Of a stretch of 64,000 nucleotides of DNA, positions 1-8,226 are shown one piece after another (position 1 is the first letter of the stretch; each line of letters opens with the position of its first letter). The notes beneath the pieces were generated by a model. The model did no database searches. It saw nothing but the letters and a program-made list of their open reading frames with translations, and was not told the origin of the DNA. The stretch lies in NCBI GenBank assembly GCA_015664885.1, contig DQPL01000131.1, forward strand, positions 1 through 64,000. The letters run 5' to 3'. The DNA comes from Gemmatimonadota bacterium. Lineage in GTDB: Bacteria > Gemmatimonadota > Gemmatimonadetes > Longimicrobiales > Gaopeijiaceae. Both the position numbers and the translations under genes were made by a program.

Positions 1-73
1 TGCCGTGATCTACATGACCGATCGTTCCCACGTTTACGTGTGGCTTCGTTCGCTCAAATATCGCCTTGCCCAT
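1..73 (-). CDS. tuf: Elongation factor Tu, N-terminal fragment (runs off left edge)
   Basis: The reverse strand from an ATG at 73 encodes 24 residues beginning [16 protein letters not shown] and continuing into TIGHVDHG, the invariant start of EF-Tu with the beginning of its P-loop (GHVDHGKT). EF-Tu is the GTPase that delivers aminoacyl-tRNA to the ribosome. The rest lies beyond the left edge. It sits 51 bases after tRNA-Thr in a Tyr-Gly-Thr tRNA cluster, the order known upstream of tufB in many bacteria, so it is probably co-transcribed with those tRNAs. A weak purine stretch (AGAGAGA) precedes the ATG. Confidence 0.93.
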   Translation of the reverse strand, partial: MGKAIFERTKPHVNVGTIGHVDHG

Positions 74-105
74 CGCTGTCTCTCTGAGTCGGGTCGTGAT
101 TTTCT

Positions 106-123
106 GCTGCCGAACGCGGCAGC
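106..123 (-). other. Hairpin between tRNA-Thr and tuf
   Basis: GCTGCCG and CGGCAGC form a perfect 7-bp stem with a 4-base loop directly after the tRNA-Thr 3' end. No T-run follows on the minus strand, so it looks more like a processing or partial attenuation structure in a tRNA-tuf transcript than a full terminator. Confidence 0.5.
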
Positions 124-124
124 A

Positions 125-196
<72 letters not shown>

Positions 197-231
197 GCGC
201 ATCGTTCCTTTCCATCACCTGTTTCGCTGCA

Positions 232-305
232 AGCGGGAGACGGGACTCGAACCCGCGACCCTCAGCTTGGAAGGCTGATGCTCTAGCCAACTGAGCTACT
301 CCCGC
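232..305 (-). tRNA. tRNA-Gly (anticodon TCC)
   Basis: The acceptor GCGGGAG pairs with CTCCCGC, the anticodon stem TCAGC/GCTGA encloses loop CTTCCAA (anticodon TCC), and the T-loop is GGTTCGAGTCC. It is the middle member of the Tyr-Gly-Thr cluster and CCA is not encoded. Confidence 0.95.
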
Positions 306-346
306 AGCGCCTTCCCTGTCACTCTTTCTTTCAGCAAGACACGAAG

Positions 347-428
347 TGGTGGGGGGAGGATTCGAACCTCCGAAGGCTTAGCCAGCAGATTTACAGTCTG
401 CCCCGTTTGACCGCTTCGGTACCCCACC
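347..428 (-). tRNA. tRNA-Tyr (anticodon GTA)
   Basis: The acceptor GGTGGGG pairs with CCCCACC, and the anticodon stem CAGAC/ATCTG-side loop carries GTA. A long variable arm (class II tRNA, about 82 bases) and a GGTTCGAATCC T-arm are present. It is the first tRNA of the cluster upstream of tuf. Confidence 0.95.
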
Positions 429-496
429 GCTCTCGCACCCGAAGCGTCCCCTCGGGGCGCCCGACCGACCTTCCCGCACGACCTCCCAAATGCGGA

Positions 497-531
497 AAAG
501 AGCCGCCCCCAGACAACTGAGGCGGCCTTTT
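497..531 (-). terminator. GCCGCC/GGCGGC hairpin with flanking T-runs
   Basis: GCCGCC and GGCGGC pair around a 13-base loop. On the minus strand the stem is followed by TCTTTT, and on the plus strand by CTTTT, so it could terminate in either direction. It lies between the EF-G-like gene and the tRNA-Tyr/tuf cluster. It most simply ends the EF-G-like transcript, or attenuates one starting at the promoter-like site just upstream. Confidence 0.5.
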
Positions 532-546
532 ACGACCGAGCTTAAA

Positions 547-575
547 AAGCTAACTCGCGTCTCGGGGAGCGTAAA
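547..575 (-). promoter_or_regulatory. Candidate sigma-70-type promoter for the tRNA-tuf cluster
   Basis: On the minus strand TTTACG (-35-like) and TAGCTT (-10-like) are separated by exactly 17 bases, pointing towards tRNA-Tyr. The terminator-like hairpin lies between this site and the tRNAs, so if real the promoter would be attenuated. Recognition is by eye only. Confidence 0.3.
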
Positions 576-767
576 GGGCCAAAAAGCGCCTGATTGCACG
601 GGCAACGAAGACCGCGAAGCGGTCTACGTGTGAGCGAACGAACGCCCGCGCAGGAGCCTTAGCCCCCCGCGAACCAAGACCAAGCGCCCACACCCAGCAC
701 CCCCGGAAAAACCAGCTTCAGCCGAAGCGCGGCGAGTAGAGCCCGCGCGGCGGTGCCATCCCGAGAG
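576..767. other. Intergenic stretch, no gene recognised
   Basis: Together with the promoter and hairpin this forms a gap of about 340 bases between tRNA-Tyr and the EF-G-like gene. It contains one small perfect hairpin (GACCGC-GAA-GCGGTC at 610-624) and no coding signature. It is the 3' region of the EF-G-like gene on the minus strand. Confidence 0.5.
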
Positions 768-2843
768 CTAGTGAGCCTCCTCCTCCGCGCGTTCCGCCGC
801 AACCTTCTTGGCGATTTCCGGCGGCGCAGGCTCGTACCCGGCCAACTTCCTGCTGTGGCTGGCCCGCCCCTGCGTCATCGACCGTAGAGTCGCCGCATAC
901 TTGTACAGCTCGGACTCAGGCACGAGCGCGCGCACCGTGGTGCGGCCCTCCGCCGGATCCATGCCCTGGACCTTTCCTCGCCGCGACGTCAGGTCGCCCA
1001 TGATGTCGCCCAGGTACTCGTCCGGCGTGGTCACCGCGAGCTCGAGCACCGGCTCGAGCAACACCGGCTTACACCTTTCGGCAACCGTCCGCAGAGCGAC
1101 CGACCCGGCAAGCTTGAAGGCGATGTCGGACGAGTCGACGGCGTGGTACGAGCCGAAGTAGCATTCAGCGCTGAAGTCTACGAGCCGGTAGCCCGCGATG
1201 GCCCCCTTTGCCGAGGCTTCCTGAATACCGCGGTCGACCGATGGAATGAACTTGGTCGGGATCACGCCACCCTTGATCGAGTTGATGAACTCGTATCCCG
1301 CGCCGCGTGGCTTGGGCGCCAAGCGGATCCAGCAGTCCCCGAACTGGCCACGGCCGCCAGACTGTTTCTTGTGGCGACCCTGTCCTTCACCTTTCGCCGA
1401 GATCGTCTCACGGTACGCGATCTTGGGCCGCTCTGTCGTGACCTTCACCCCGTACTTGCGCGCCATTTTCTCGAACTGCACGTCGAGGTGGAGCTCACCG
1501 ACGCCTCGAGCGATGGTCTGATGCAGCTCGGCGTCGAACCTCGCGGAAAAGGTCGGATCTTCCTCGCGCAGCTTCGGAAGCACCTCGCCTAGCTTGTCCT
1601 CGTCGTTGCGCGTCTCCCCGACGATCGCCACTGCGATGTCCGCGCTCGGAAACTCGATCACATCCACCGGCAGGTTCTTGCCCGCGTCGTTGAGCGTGTC
1701 GTTCGTGTGTGTGTGCTTGAGCTTCGCGATCACGCCAATGTCTCCGGCATGCAACCTTAGTACCTCGTGCCGCTCCTTGCCCATCGGGATACTCAGGTGG
1801 TTGAGCTTCTCGCTCTGGCCGTCCGACGCATTCACGACCTCGGCGCCGTTGGCCACTGAGCCCGAGAAGATGCGGAAGTAAGACAACTCTCCGACGTGGG
1901 GTTCGGCCGCGGTCTTGAAGACCAGCGCAGCCAGGGGGCCGCTGTCGCTGGCTACCAGTTCCGTGTCTCCAACGACTTCCGCACCCGCCTCCGCCGGACT
2001 CGGGCAAAGCTCAACGATCTTCTTGAGCAGCGCTCGCATGCCATAGGTCTTCGGCGCGGCACCGCAAAACACTGGGAAGACCTCATTGCGTCCCATGCCA
2101 CGGGCCATCGCTTGGATCGCCTCTTCGCGCGAAATGTGACCACCCTCCAGATAGCTCTCCAGCAGTGACTCGTCCGTGGTCGCGAGCGTCTCCTGGAGCT
2201 CGGTCTCCCACTGAGCCTCCTTGTCCACCAATTCGGCTGGAATATCGGACTCGTCGTACTCGCCTGTGGTGGTGCCCGCCTTGTAGATGTGCGCCTTTTC
2301 ACTGAAGAGGTTGATGATGCCGGAAAAGTCCGCGCCTTCGCCGATGGGGATCTCCACCGGTAGCGCACCGTCGGCGAGCTTCTTGATCTGTTGGAAGACG
2401 CCATCGAAGTCGGCGTTGTCCTTGTCCATCATCGAAACGAAGAAGACCCGGGGGATGCCCCGGGCCACGCAGTATTCCCACACGCGCTCCGTGCCCACCT
2501 CGACGCCCGAGGTGGCGCTGACCACAATGATGGCGGCGTCGACGACTCTCACGGCCGCAAGCGTCTCGCCGGTGAAATCCAGATAGCCGGGAGTGTCGAG
2601 CAGGTTGATCTTCGTCCCCATGTGCTCGGCATACGCCGGCGTCAGCTGGATCGAGATCTCGTGAGCATGCTCTTCGGGCGAGTACATGGTGAGCGCGGTA
2701 CCGTCGTCCACGTTGCCGTGCCGCTTCGACGTGCCGGCGACGAAGCAGAGCGCGTCCACCAGGCTGGTCTTGCCAGCCCCTCCGTGGCCCAGGACCACAA
2801 CATTCCGGATGTGGTCCGTGGTGTATTCCTTGCCCGATGCCAT
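768..2843 (-). CDS. EF-G-2-like translational GTPase
   Basis: A 691-residue protein with full EF-G domain order: GTPase G-domain (P-loop GHGGAGKTS at residues 19-27, DTPG at 83-86), domain II, EF-G III/IV (GQGRHKKQSGGRGQFGD) and a C-terminal domain V (LGDIMGDLTSRRGKVQGM). The P-loop reads GHGGAGKT rather than AHIDAGKTT, and overall wording matches the EF-G-2/FusA2 paralogue class rather than canonical FusA. The G4 motif, normally NKMD, reads SMMD near residue 137, which is unusual for GTP-specific binding. EF-G paralogues act in translocation or ribosome-associated roles; the exact role here is not known. The start ATG is followed by ASGKEY, and an AGGGCTC stretch lies upstream. Confidence 0.9.
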   Translation of the reverse strand: MASGKEYTTDHIRNVVVLGHGGAGKTSLVDALCFVAGTSKRHGNVDDGTALTMYSPEEHAHEISIQLTPAYAEHMGTKINLLDTPGYLDFTGETLAAVRVVDAAIIVVSATSGVEVGTERVWEYCVARGIPRVFFVSMMDKDNADFDGVFQQIKKLADGALPVEIPIGEGADFSGIINLFSEKAHIYKAGTTTGEYDESDIPAELVDKEAQWETELQETLATTDESLLESYLEGGHISREEAIQAMARGMGRNEVFPVFCGAAPKTYGMRALLKKIVELCPSPAEAGAEVVGDTELVASDSGPLAALVFKTAAEPHVGELSYFRIFSGSVANGAEVVNASDGQSEKLNHLSIPMGKERHEVLRLHAGDIGVIAKLKHTHTNDTLNDAGKNLPVDVIEFPSADIAVAIVGETRNDEDKLGEVLPKLREEDPTFSARFDAELHQTIARGVGELHLDVQFEKMARKYGVKVTTERPKIAYRETISAKGEGQGRHKKQSGGRGQFGDCWIRLAPKPRGAGYEFINSIKGGVIPTKFIPSVDRGIQEASAKGAIAGYRLVDFSAECYFGSYHAVDSSDIAFKLAGSVALRTVAERCKPVLLEPVLELAVTTPDEYLGDIMGDLTSRRGKVQGMDPAEGRTTVRALVPESELYKYAATLRSMTQGRASHSRKLAGYEPAPPEIAKKVAAERAEEEAH

Positions 2844-2963
2844 GCAGAGCCCTCCGGCTTATCGATGATTCGAGGCCTCCCGCCACGTGGCGAGAGGCCC
2901 CGTTCTAGATCATTTGGGGACACGGATTCTAGAAGGGCCCCATAGCCCGGGCAAGGCGCCAGG

Positions 2964-3813
2964 TCAGCGCTTGGAGCGGAACGCGCTGCCCACGATCTCA
3001 GGGTCGAAAAGGCTGTCCTCGCCGGTGACCGCATACCGGTAAAGGGCGGCGGTGTATACACCCTTCAGAGCAGAGAAGAACAGCACGAGGAAGACGAAGC
3101 CGAGCACCGCAACGCCAAGCGCCGGGAAGACCGCACCCGCTGGCAAGATCGACGCGGTACTCGCGATCAGTACTGTTGAAACGAGCCCCCACGAGATGGC
3201 CGCCATCATGAACGCCCAACCCAGACCGAAGTTTCCAATCACCTGCTCTCCTCAGGTCTGCCTGAGCAGCGCAGCGCTCTCCTTCACCGCATCGATCGGA
3301 CCGATGTCCTTCGCCACCAGCACCGGGACCGTCAGATAGGTGGCGAGACTCCAGGTCATCCCGACGAAGCCGGAAATCAAGCGCCCAATGAATCCGGAGC
3401 GTTCGGAAATGAAGCGCAGCACCATACCAACCGTGGCCGCCAACGCGGCGTAGCCGAGAATCGCGCCCATGCGCTTTCCGGCAATGGCGAGATCGTCACT
3501 CACCGTCGGATCACCGCCATCGAGGCAAATGAGCGCCGCGCCAACCAACCAACGCCGCATTGAAAAAGAGGATGACCGTGGACTGCACGAGGGCAAAAAG
3601 GAAACCAACCGCGTACTCGAAGTAGCTGCTGCTGCCGTCCTCGGCCAAGGCCTCCCATCCGCCCGTCATGACCACGGGAGTGATGAAGCTCGCGGCGATG
3701 AGCACGGTCGCGACTCCCGACATGAGCGGGAACGCCATCAGCTCCTTGTCCATCCGCAACACGTTGGCGCTCGCCTTCACCAGCGCAAAGCTGTTCGAGA
3801 ATCTACCGGCCGT
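2964..3813 (-). pseudogene. DUF6159-type membrane protein, broken in three places
   Basis: Three open segments in transcription order read as one membrane protein: a start region (AGRFSNSFALVKASANVL, TM), a middle (GGDPTVSDDLAIAGKRMGAILGYA) and an end (VIGNFGLGWAFMMAA, TM). This matches the DUF6159 family as I know it. Lesions: (1) the codon expected to be ATG, 7 bases after an AGGAGGAG ribosome site, is ACG at 3813; (2) the plus-strand CCAACCAACCAAC run (3541-3553) carries one CCAA unit too many, shifting frame inside NAALVG/AAL; (3) the Trp codon before GEQVIGN is TGA at 3252-3254, in frame with both sides. Function is unknown. A TTG upstream (3831) could initiate the first piece. Confidence 0.75.
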
Positions 3814-3880
3814 CGGTTGTCTCCTCCTCAAGAGGGTTGGCGCACCTCAGAATACGGCGCGCCACCCGATGTTTCCTCGC

Positions 3881-6157
3881 CTAACGCCTCGCGTCTGCCT
3901 CCGCTTCCGTGGCGGCCAGCTCGCCCGTGGTGAGCTCCAGAACGAGTCGGTCGAGGTCGTAGATCTCGTCGAGCGCCTCAAGGATCGCGCGCACGTCCAC
4001 TGTGACCGAACGATTCTTTTCCGGCAGATAGATGTAGTCGCCCGGCAGGCTCTCCGCGTTACCGTCGAAGACGACGCCTACGACCTCCAGATCCCTATCC
4101 AGCACCGGTGAGCCCGAATTGCCACCGATGATATCGGCGGTCGAGATGAAGTTCATCGGGGTTCTGAGGTCGAGCGTCGACGGTGGGTCCAGCCAGCGAT
4201 CGGGTAGTGCCCAATCCTCTTTGCCCTCGTGCGAATAGTGCCGATCGTACAAGCCGTAGAACGTTGTGAAGATTGGAGCTACGGTGCCGTTGTATTCGTA
4301 TCCAGTCACGACACCGTCGGCGATACGCAGCGAAAAGGTTGCGTCGGGCGGAACGTCGGTCCCGTAGATCTCGAAGCGGGCACGCCCGAGTTCGGCGGCG
4401 AGCTCCTCTTCGAGAGGGCCCACCTCGACGTAGAGGGCGTTGAGCTCCAGGAACGCCGGCAGGAAGGCGATGACCGCCTGTACGGCTGCGTCCTGCGGAG
4501 TCGCACTTCCGTTCTGCAGCGCGGTGACCGCAATCGCGGAGTCGCTCAACATCGTACCCTGCACGATACGCTCTGCCACCTCAAGCGGAGTACGTCCTCG
4601 GAGCAGCGCGGCGACAGCCGCGTGGTCGGCGCCCAGATAGTCGCTCATCTCCGTGAACCGGTCGGCCATGAGCGCGGCGTCTAGATCCGGATGCATCTGG
4701 GGCGTCTCAATGACGTTCTCCATCATGTCTTCGATGTCTCCCGGCGGCGCCTGGTTCTGCCGCATCGCGATGACCTGCAGCGCAAAGAAGCCCCTGATGA
4801 GCGTGGAAGAGTCGAGATAGGGGTTGCCGAAGACCGAGAACGCCCCAATCACCGGTGCCGCGGCTCGCTTCTGCTCCTGGACCGCTGCCATGCGTTCGAT
4901 CAGATCCCCATACCGATCGCGCAGCTCGGGGTTTGCCTCGATGGCCGCCTGGAAGTCGCGCTCCGTGTCCTGCCGGCGCGCGATGATGATGGGGTCCTCC
5001 AGTCCCCGGATCTGCCCGTCGTAGGCCTCTTCGGAGTTGCCGAGGCTGAAGTATTCGTTGCGCAGATGGTGCTCTTCGGCCGCCTCGGGGTTGGCCCGGA
5101 TAAACGCTTGCAGCACGCGCATGCGGCGGCGGAACGTTTCCAGCATATACCGGTCCGAAACGTCCCGTCGGAATTCGAGCTCAGCCACGGTCTGGAGCCG
5201 GTGGGTTGAACCCGGGTTGCCCACGATGAAAATGGGGTCGCCTTCCTGGAGGCCGTCGGAGTCGAACGGAAAGTAGTTCTCGGTCGAGAGCGGATCCCCG
5301 TTGTCGTCGTATACGCGGAAGAGCGAGAAATCCAAATTGTAGCGCGGGAACGTGAAGTTATCCGGGTCGCCACCAAAGAATCCGATCTGTAACTCGGGAG
5401 CCATGACCAACTTGACGTTGGTGTACCGGCGAAAGACGTACGCCGACGTGCGTCCACCGTTGTACAAAGAGATCATCTCGACTTCGTAGCCCGAGTCTTC
5501 CCCACCCCGCTGCTCGAGGACGCCCGCCTCGATCTCTTCGAGCAGCGACTCGCGTACCTCGCTCCGCTCGCCGGCGCTGACCGCGTCGACCGCGGCATTC
5601 ACCTCCTCAGTGAAGTCGATGATCTCGACCAGCTGGTCGGCCTCGAAGTCCTCCACTGGACGTTCATCCGCGAGGTCGGTCGCCCGGAATCCATCGTCCA
5701 GCAGAGACTCGCCTTCGCCCGACACCTGAGTGACGAAGTCACGCGCACAGTGGTGATTCGTCAGCACGAGGCCGTTGGGTGATACGAACGACGCGGAGCA
5801 GCTTGGAATGCGCAGCGCACCGAGGCGAGCCCTCTCGAACCAAGCCTCGTCCGGCCGGAAGCCGTGCGTCCTCTCGATGTAGTCGGTGGGCGGGAACTCG
5901 AACGTCCACATCTTCCCCTGGTCGAACACGCCTGCTTGAACCGTGTCGAGATCCACTCCGAACACGAACGGAACGGGCGCCGCTTCTTGGTCTTGAGTAG
6001 TCGGCGGCTGCGCCGCGTCAGACTCTGCGTCCGTGGGTTCACTAGGCGGTGGCGGTGGCGGGGGAGGTGGAGCCGAGCCCCCGCAGGACGTGAAGACAAG
6101 CACACCAGCAAGCAACGGGACCCAACGTGAACCGATACTCGTCTCCCAAGACACCAT
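3881..6157 (-). CDS. S46 family dipeptidyl-peptidase (DPP7-like lipoprotein)
   Basis: A serine exopeptidase that removes dipeptides from peptide N-termini outside the cytoplasmic membrane. The chosen ATG (6157) has GGAGAGG five bases upstream and is followed by a lipoprotein-like signal ending VFTSC at residue 25 and then a run of ten prolines; a longer frame upstream lacks support. The catalytic His region is NGLVLTNHHCARD and the catalytic Ser region GGNSGSPVLD. From memory of the family, residue +18 after the Ser separates DPP7 (Gly) from DPP11 (Arg). Here it is Gly (VVFDGN), suggesting preference for hydrophobic P1 residues. Length (~758 aa) fits the family with a Pro-rich linker. It likely feeds peptides to the cell together with the other exported peptidases in this window. 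Confidence 0.92.
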   Translation of the reverse strand: MVSWETSIGSRWVPLLAGVLVFTSCGGSAPPPPPPPPPSEPTDAESDAAQPPTTQDQEAAPVPFVFGVDLDTVQAGVFDQGKMWTFEFPPTDYIERTHGFRPDEAWFERARLGALRIPSCSASFVSPNGLVLTNHHCARDFVTQVSGEGESLLDDGFRATDLADERPVEDFEADQLVEIIDFTEEVNAAVDAVSAGERSEVRESLLEEIEAGVLEQRGGEDSGYEVEMISLYNGGRTSAYVFRRYTNVKLVMAPELQIGFFGGDPDNFTFPRYNLDFSLFRVYDDNGDPLSTENYFPFDSDGLQEGDPIFIVGNPGSTHRLQTVAELEFRRDVSDRYMLETFRRRMRVLQAFIRANPEAAEEHHLRNEYFSLGNSEEAYDGQIRGLEDPIIIARRQDTERDFQAAIEANPELRDRYGDLIERMAAVQEQKRAAAPVIGAFSVFGNPYLDSSTLIRGFFALQVIAMRQNQAPPGDIEDMMENVIETPQMHPDLDAALMADRFTEMSDYLGADHAAVAALLRGRTPLEVAERIVQGTMLSDSAIAVTALQNGSATPQDAAVQAVIAFLPAFLELNALYVEVGPLEEELAAELGRARFEIYGTDVPPDATFSLRIADGVVTGYEYNGTVAPIFTTFYGLYDRHYSHEGKEDWALPDRWLDPPSTLDLRTPMNFISTADIIGGNSGSPVLDRDLEVVGVVFDGNAESLPGDYIYLPEKNRSVTVDVRAILEALDEIYDLDRLVLELTTGELAATEAEADARR

Positions 6158-6298
6158 GCCGACCTCTCCGGATCTCATCGGAAATACCGTGCCCCCGAGA
6201 AGGGCGGGGCCCGATAACCTCGCTGGCGACTTGAGAGGGAACAAGCAAGCGCGCGCGGGTTGCGAGAGCAGCGCGCCTCAGTCGCCATCGGCCAGCGC

Positions 6299-7150
6299 TT
6301 AGTTCGTGCGGTGCTTCTTCGAAACCTCGTCGAGCAGCTTGAGCTCGTCCGACGTGAGCGACGACATCCCGGTAGCCGAAATCTTGTCGAGCACGGCGTC
6401 GACTTTCTCGTAGAGCGCTGCGTCCTCTCGCGGTCGGCGCGACGAGCTGCCCGCACCCTTGAGCTCATCGGCGTTCTCGTCGCGAGGCACGATGGCGAGC
6501 CGGCGTGAACGCGTGGCGGCCTTCTTGATGCGGGCCAGCTGCCCACCCGGCCGCCAGTCAGATCTCAGATAGAGGAAGCCTGCGATAAGCCCGCCAAGAT
6601 GCGCGAAGTGGGCCGTTCCACCACCTGCTCCGGCGGCACCGCCCGAGCTCTGGAACGCGCTCAACGCGCTGAGCACGAAGAAGAACCCGACCAGGTACTT
6701 CGCTTTAACGGGGAAGATGCCCCAAACGTAGATCGGCACGTCCGGCCAGTTCATCGCGAACGCGAGCATGACGCCATACATCGCGGCCGAGGCACCGATG
6801 ACCATGTTCGGCAAGAAGAGGTAGCTTAGCGCCACGCCACCCAGGCCGCAGATCACATAAAAACGAAGGAACTCCCGTTCGCCCCAACGGCCCTCGAGCG
6901 GTGGCCCGAAGAAGAACAGGATGAGCATGTTGACGGCGAGATGCATCAAGTCGCCGTGAAGGAACATGTAGGTGATCGGGCCCCACGGGCGGAGAATGAT
7001 CCGCGTGGGCTGGAAGCCGAACCAGTCGAAAACGAAGCCCTGCCCGATGATCAGCGACAGGACGAAGACCGCCACATTGGCGATCATGAGGCGCTTCACC
7101 ATTGGGGTGATCGTGAAACTGAAGCCGAAGCTTCTGCTTGAATACGCCAT
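6299..7150 (-). CDS. Rhomboid-family intramembrane serine protease
   Basis: A 283-residue polytopic protein with about six membrane segments. The active site is in GASAAMYG (catalytic Ser; the usual GxSG Gly is Ala) and HFAHLGGLIAGF (catalytic His), with the HGDLMHLAVNM segment typical of rhomboids in an earlier helix. A cytoplasmic tail of about 80 residues (EDAALYEKVDAVLDKISATGMSSLTSDE) resembles the DUF6576 extension of bacterial rhomboids. It would cleave membrane-protein substrates within the bilayer; substrates are unknown. An AAGGACGAAG stretch precedes the ATG. Confidence 0.9.
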   Translation of the reverse strand: MAYSSRSFGFSFTITPMVKRLMIANVAVFVLSLIIGQGFVFDWFGFQPTRIILRPWGPITYMFLHGDLMHLAVNMLILFFFGPPLEGRWGEREFLRFYVICGLGGVALSYLFLPNMVIGASAAMYGVMLAFAMNWPDVPIYVWGIFPVKAKYLVGFFFVLSALSAFQSSGGAAGAGGGTAHFAHLGGLIAGFLYLRSDWRPGGQLARIKKAATRSRRLAIVPRDENADELKGAGSSSRRPREDAALYEKVDAVLDKISATGMSSLTSDELKLLDEVSKKHRTN

Positions 7151-7197
7151 CTTCGTCCTTCGACCTTCGTACGTCTAGCGGGATCTAATGCAAACCC

Positions 7198-8226
7198 CTA
7201 CCCAGTGGGCAGGTTCCTGTCGGCCCTTTTTCGTGCGGCCGCTAGCAACATGATGCGATCGCACAACTCCGGAAACTCTATGCCAGCGGCCCGCGCAGCC
7301 TTGGGAAGCAGACTGTTTGCCGTCATCCCGGGCAGCGCATTCGCTTCTAAGCACCAGGGCTGACCATCCTCGTCCACGATGAAGTCGACCCGGGAGTAGT
7401 CCCGCATGCGCAACGCGCGGTGCGCCGTGAGCGCGAGTTCTCCGAGTCGCTTCGCCAGCGTCTCGGGGATGTCAGCCGGGAAAATCTCCTGAGCCATATC
7501 AGGCTGATACTTGCACTCATAGTCAAAAATCTCGTGCTCGGGAATAATCTCCCCAACTGGTAGAGTCTCGGCGCCTAGTACGGCGACCGTTAGCTCTCGG
7601 CCGGAATGATATCGTTCGAACAGAACCACGTCGTCCCACCCGCGGCTCTCTTCGATCGCGCCAACCAGTTCAGCGCGGTCGTGGGCGAGGATCAGCCGTA
7701 GCGACGAGCCACCGCTCGACGCCTTCACGATCACCGGCAGACCGAGCGTCTCGACCACCTCGGCCTCCGAAGGCTGGCCAGTCATCCAATCAGGGGTTGG
7801 AACCCCCGCGTCTCTCAACAGGCGCTTGGACACCTCCTTGTCCATGGCCAAGGAGCAGCCGAGACGGTCGCTTCCGGTGTAGGTCACGCGAGCCGCGTCG
7901 AGCAGGGCCTGCAGGGTGCCGTCCTCTCCCGAGCCACCGTGAAGCGCCAAGAAGAAGACTTCGATGTCGTGGAGTGACGGGTCACGGGTAAGCGCGACGG
8001 TGTGGCGCTCATCGAGACGAGCCAGGTCGCTCGCACCGGGCGGCGCCGCGTCCACACCACCGCTCAGCAGGTGCGCCTCTTCCTCTCGGCTGAGCAGACC
8101 GTGCGTGGTGTCCACCGCGACGACCTCATGACCCGCCTCTCGAAGCGCATCAGCGACCTCGGCGCCAGACGAAAGCGAGACGTCGCGTTCGTCGGAGGTC
8201 CCGCCCATCAGGACCGCGACCCTCAT
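7198..8226 (-). CDS. ddl: D-alanine--D-alanine ligase
   Basis: An ATP-grasp ligase making D-Ala-D-Ala for peptidoglycan. The preferred start, MRVAVLMGGTSDERDVSL, is the diagnostic Ddl N-terminus and its ATG overlaps the upstream stop (ATGA), indicating translational coupling; a frame extending to 8298 reads inside the preceding gene. Further motifs are KASSGGSSL (ATP-grasp lysine loop), DEDGQPWCLEANALPGMT (metal/ATP site) and SLLPKAARAAGIEF. Length of 342 aa is normal. Its partner upstream is a CBS-type PLP enzyme. Confidence 0.95.
   Translation of the reverse strand: MRVAVLMGGTSDERDVSLSSGAEVADALREAGHEVVAVDTTHGLLSREEEAHLLSGGVDAAPPGASDLARLDERHTVALTRDPSLHDIEVFFLALHGGSGEDGTLQALLDAARVTYTGSDRLGCSLAMDKEVSKRLLRDAGVPTPDWMTGQPSEAEVVETLGLPVIVKASSGGSSLRLILAHDRAELVGAIEESRGWDDVVLFERYHSGRELTVAVLGAETLPVGEIIPEHEIFDYECKYQPDMAQEIFPADIPETLAKRLGELALTAHRALRMRDYSRVDFIVDEDGQPWCLEANALPGMTANSLLPKAARAAGIEFPELCDRIMLLAAARKRADRNLPTG

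Noticed and set aside
378-605. Open reading frames over the tRNA and hairpin region
   Set aside because: They overlap three clear tRNAs and intergenic DNA, with no family wording.
808-2586. Several long plus-strand frames opposite the EF-G-2-like gene
   Set aside because: They are antisense shadows in GC-rich sequence. The minus-strand frame has every EF-G domain.
3252-3254. TGA read as Trp or selenocysteine in the DUF6159 gene
   Set aside because: Many intact genes here end in TGA (for example the CBS enzyme and mutS), so TGA is a stop. No selenocysteine hairpin is apparent and the same gene has two more lesions.
6033-6302. Plus-strand glycine-rich ORF near 6050
   Set aside because: It is the antisense of the poly-proline linker of the S46 peptidase.
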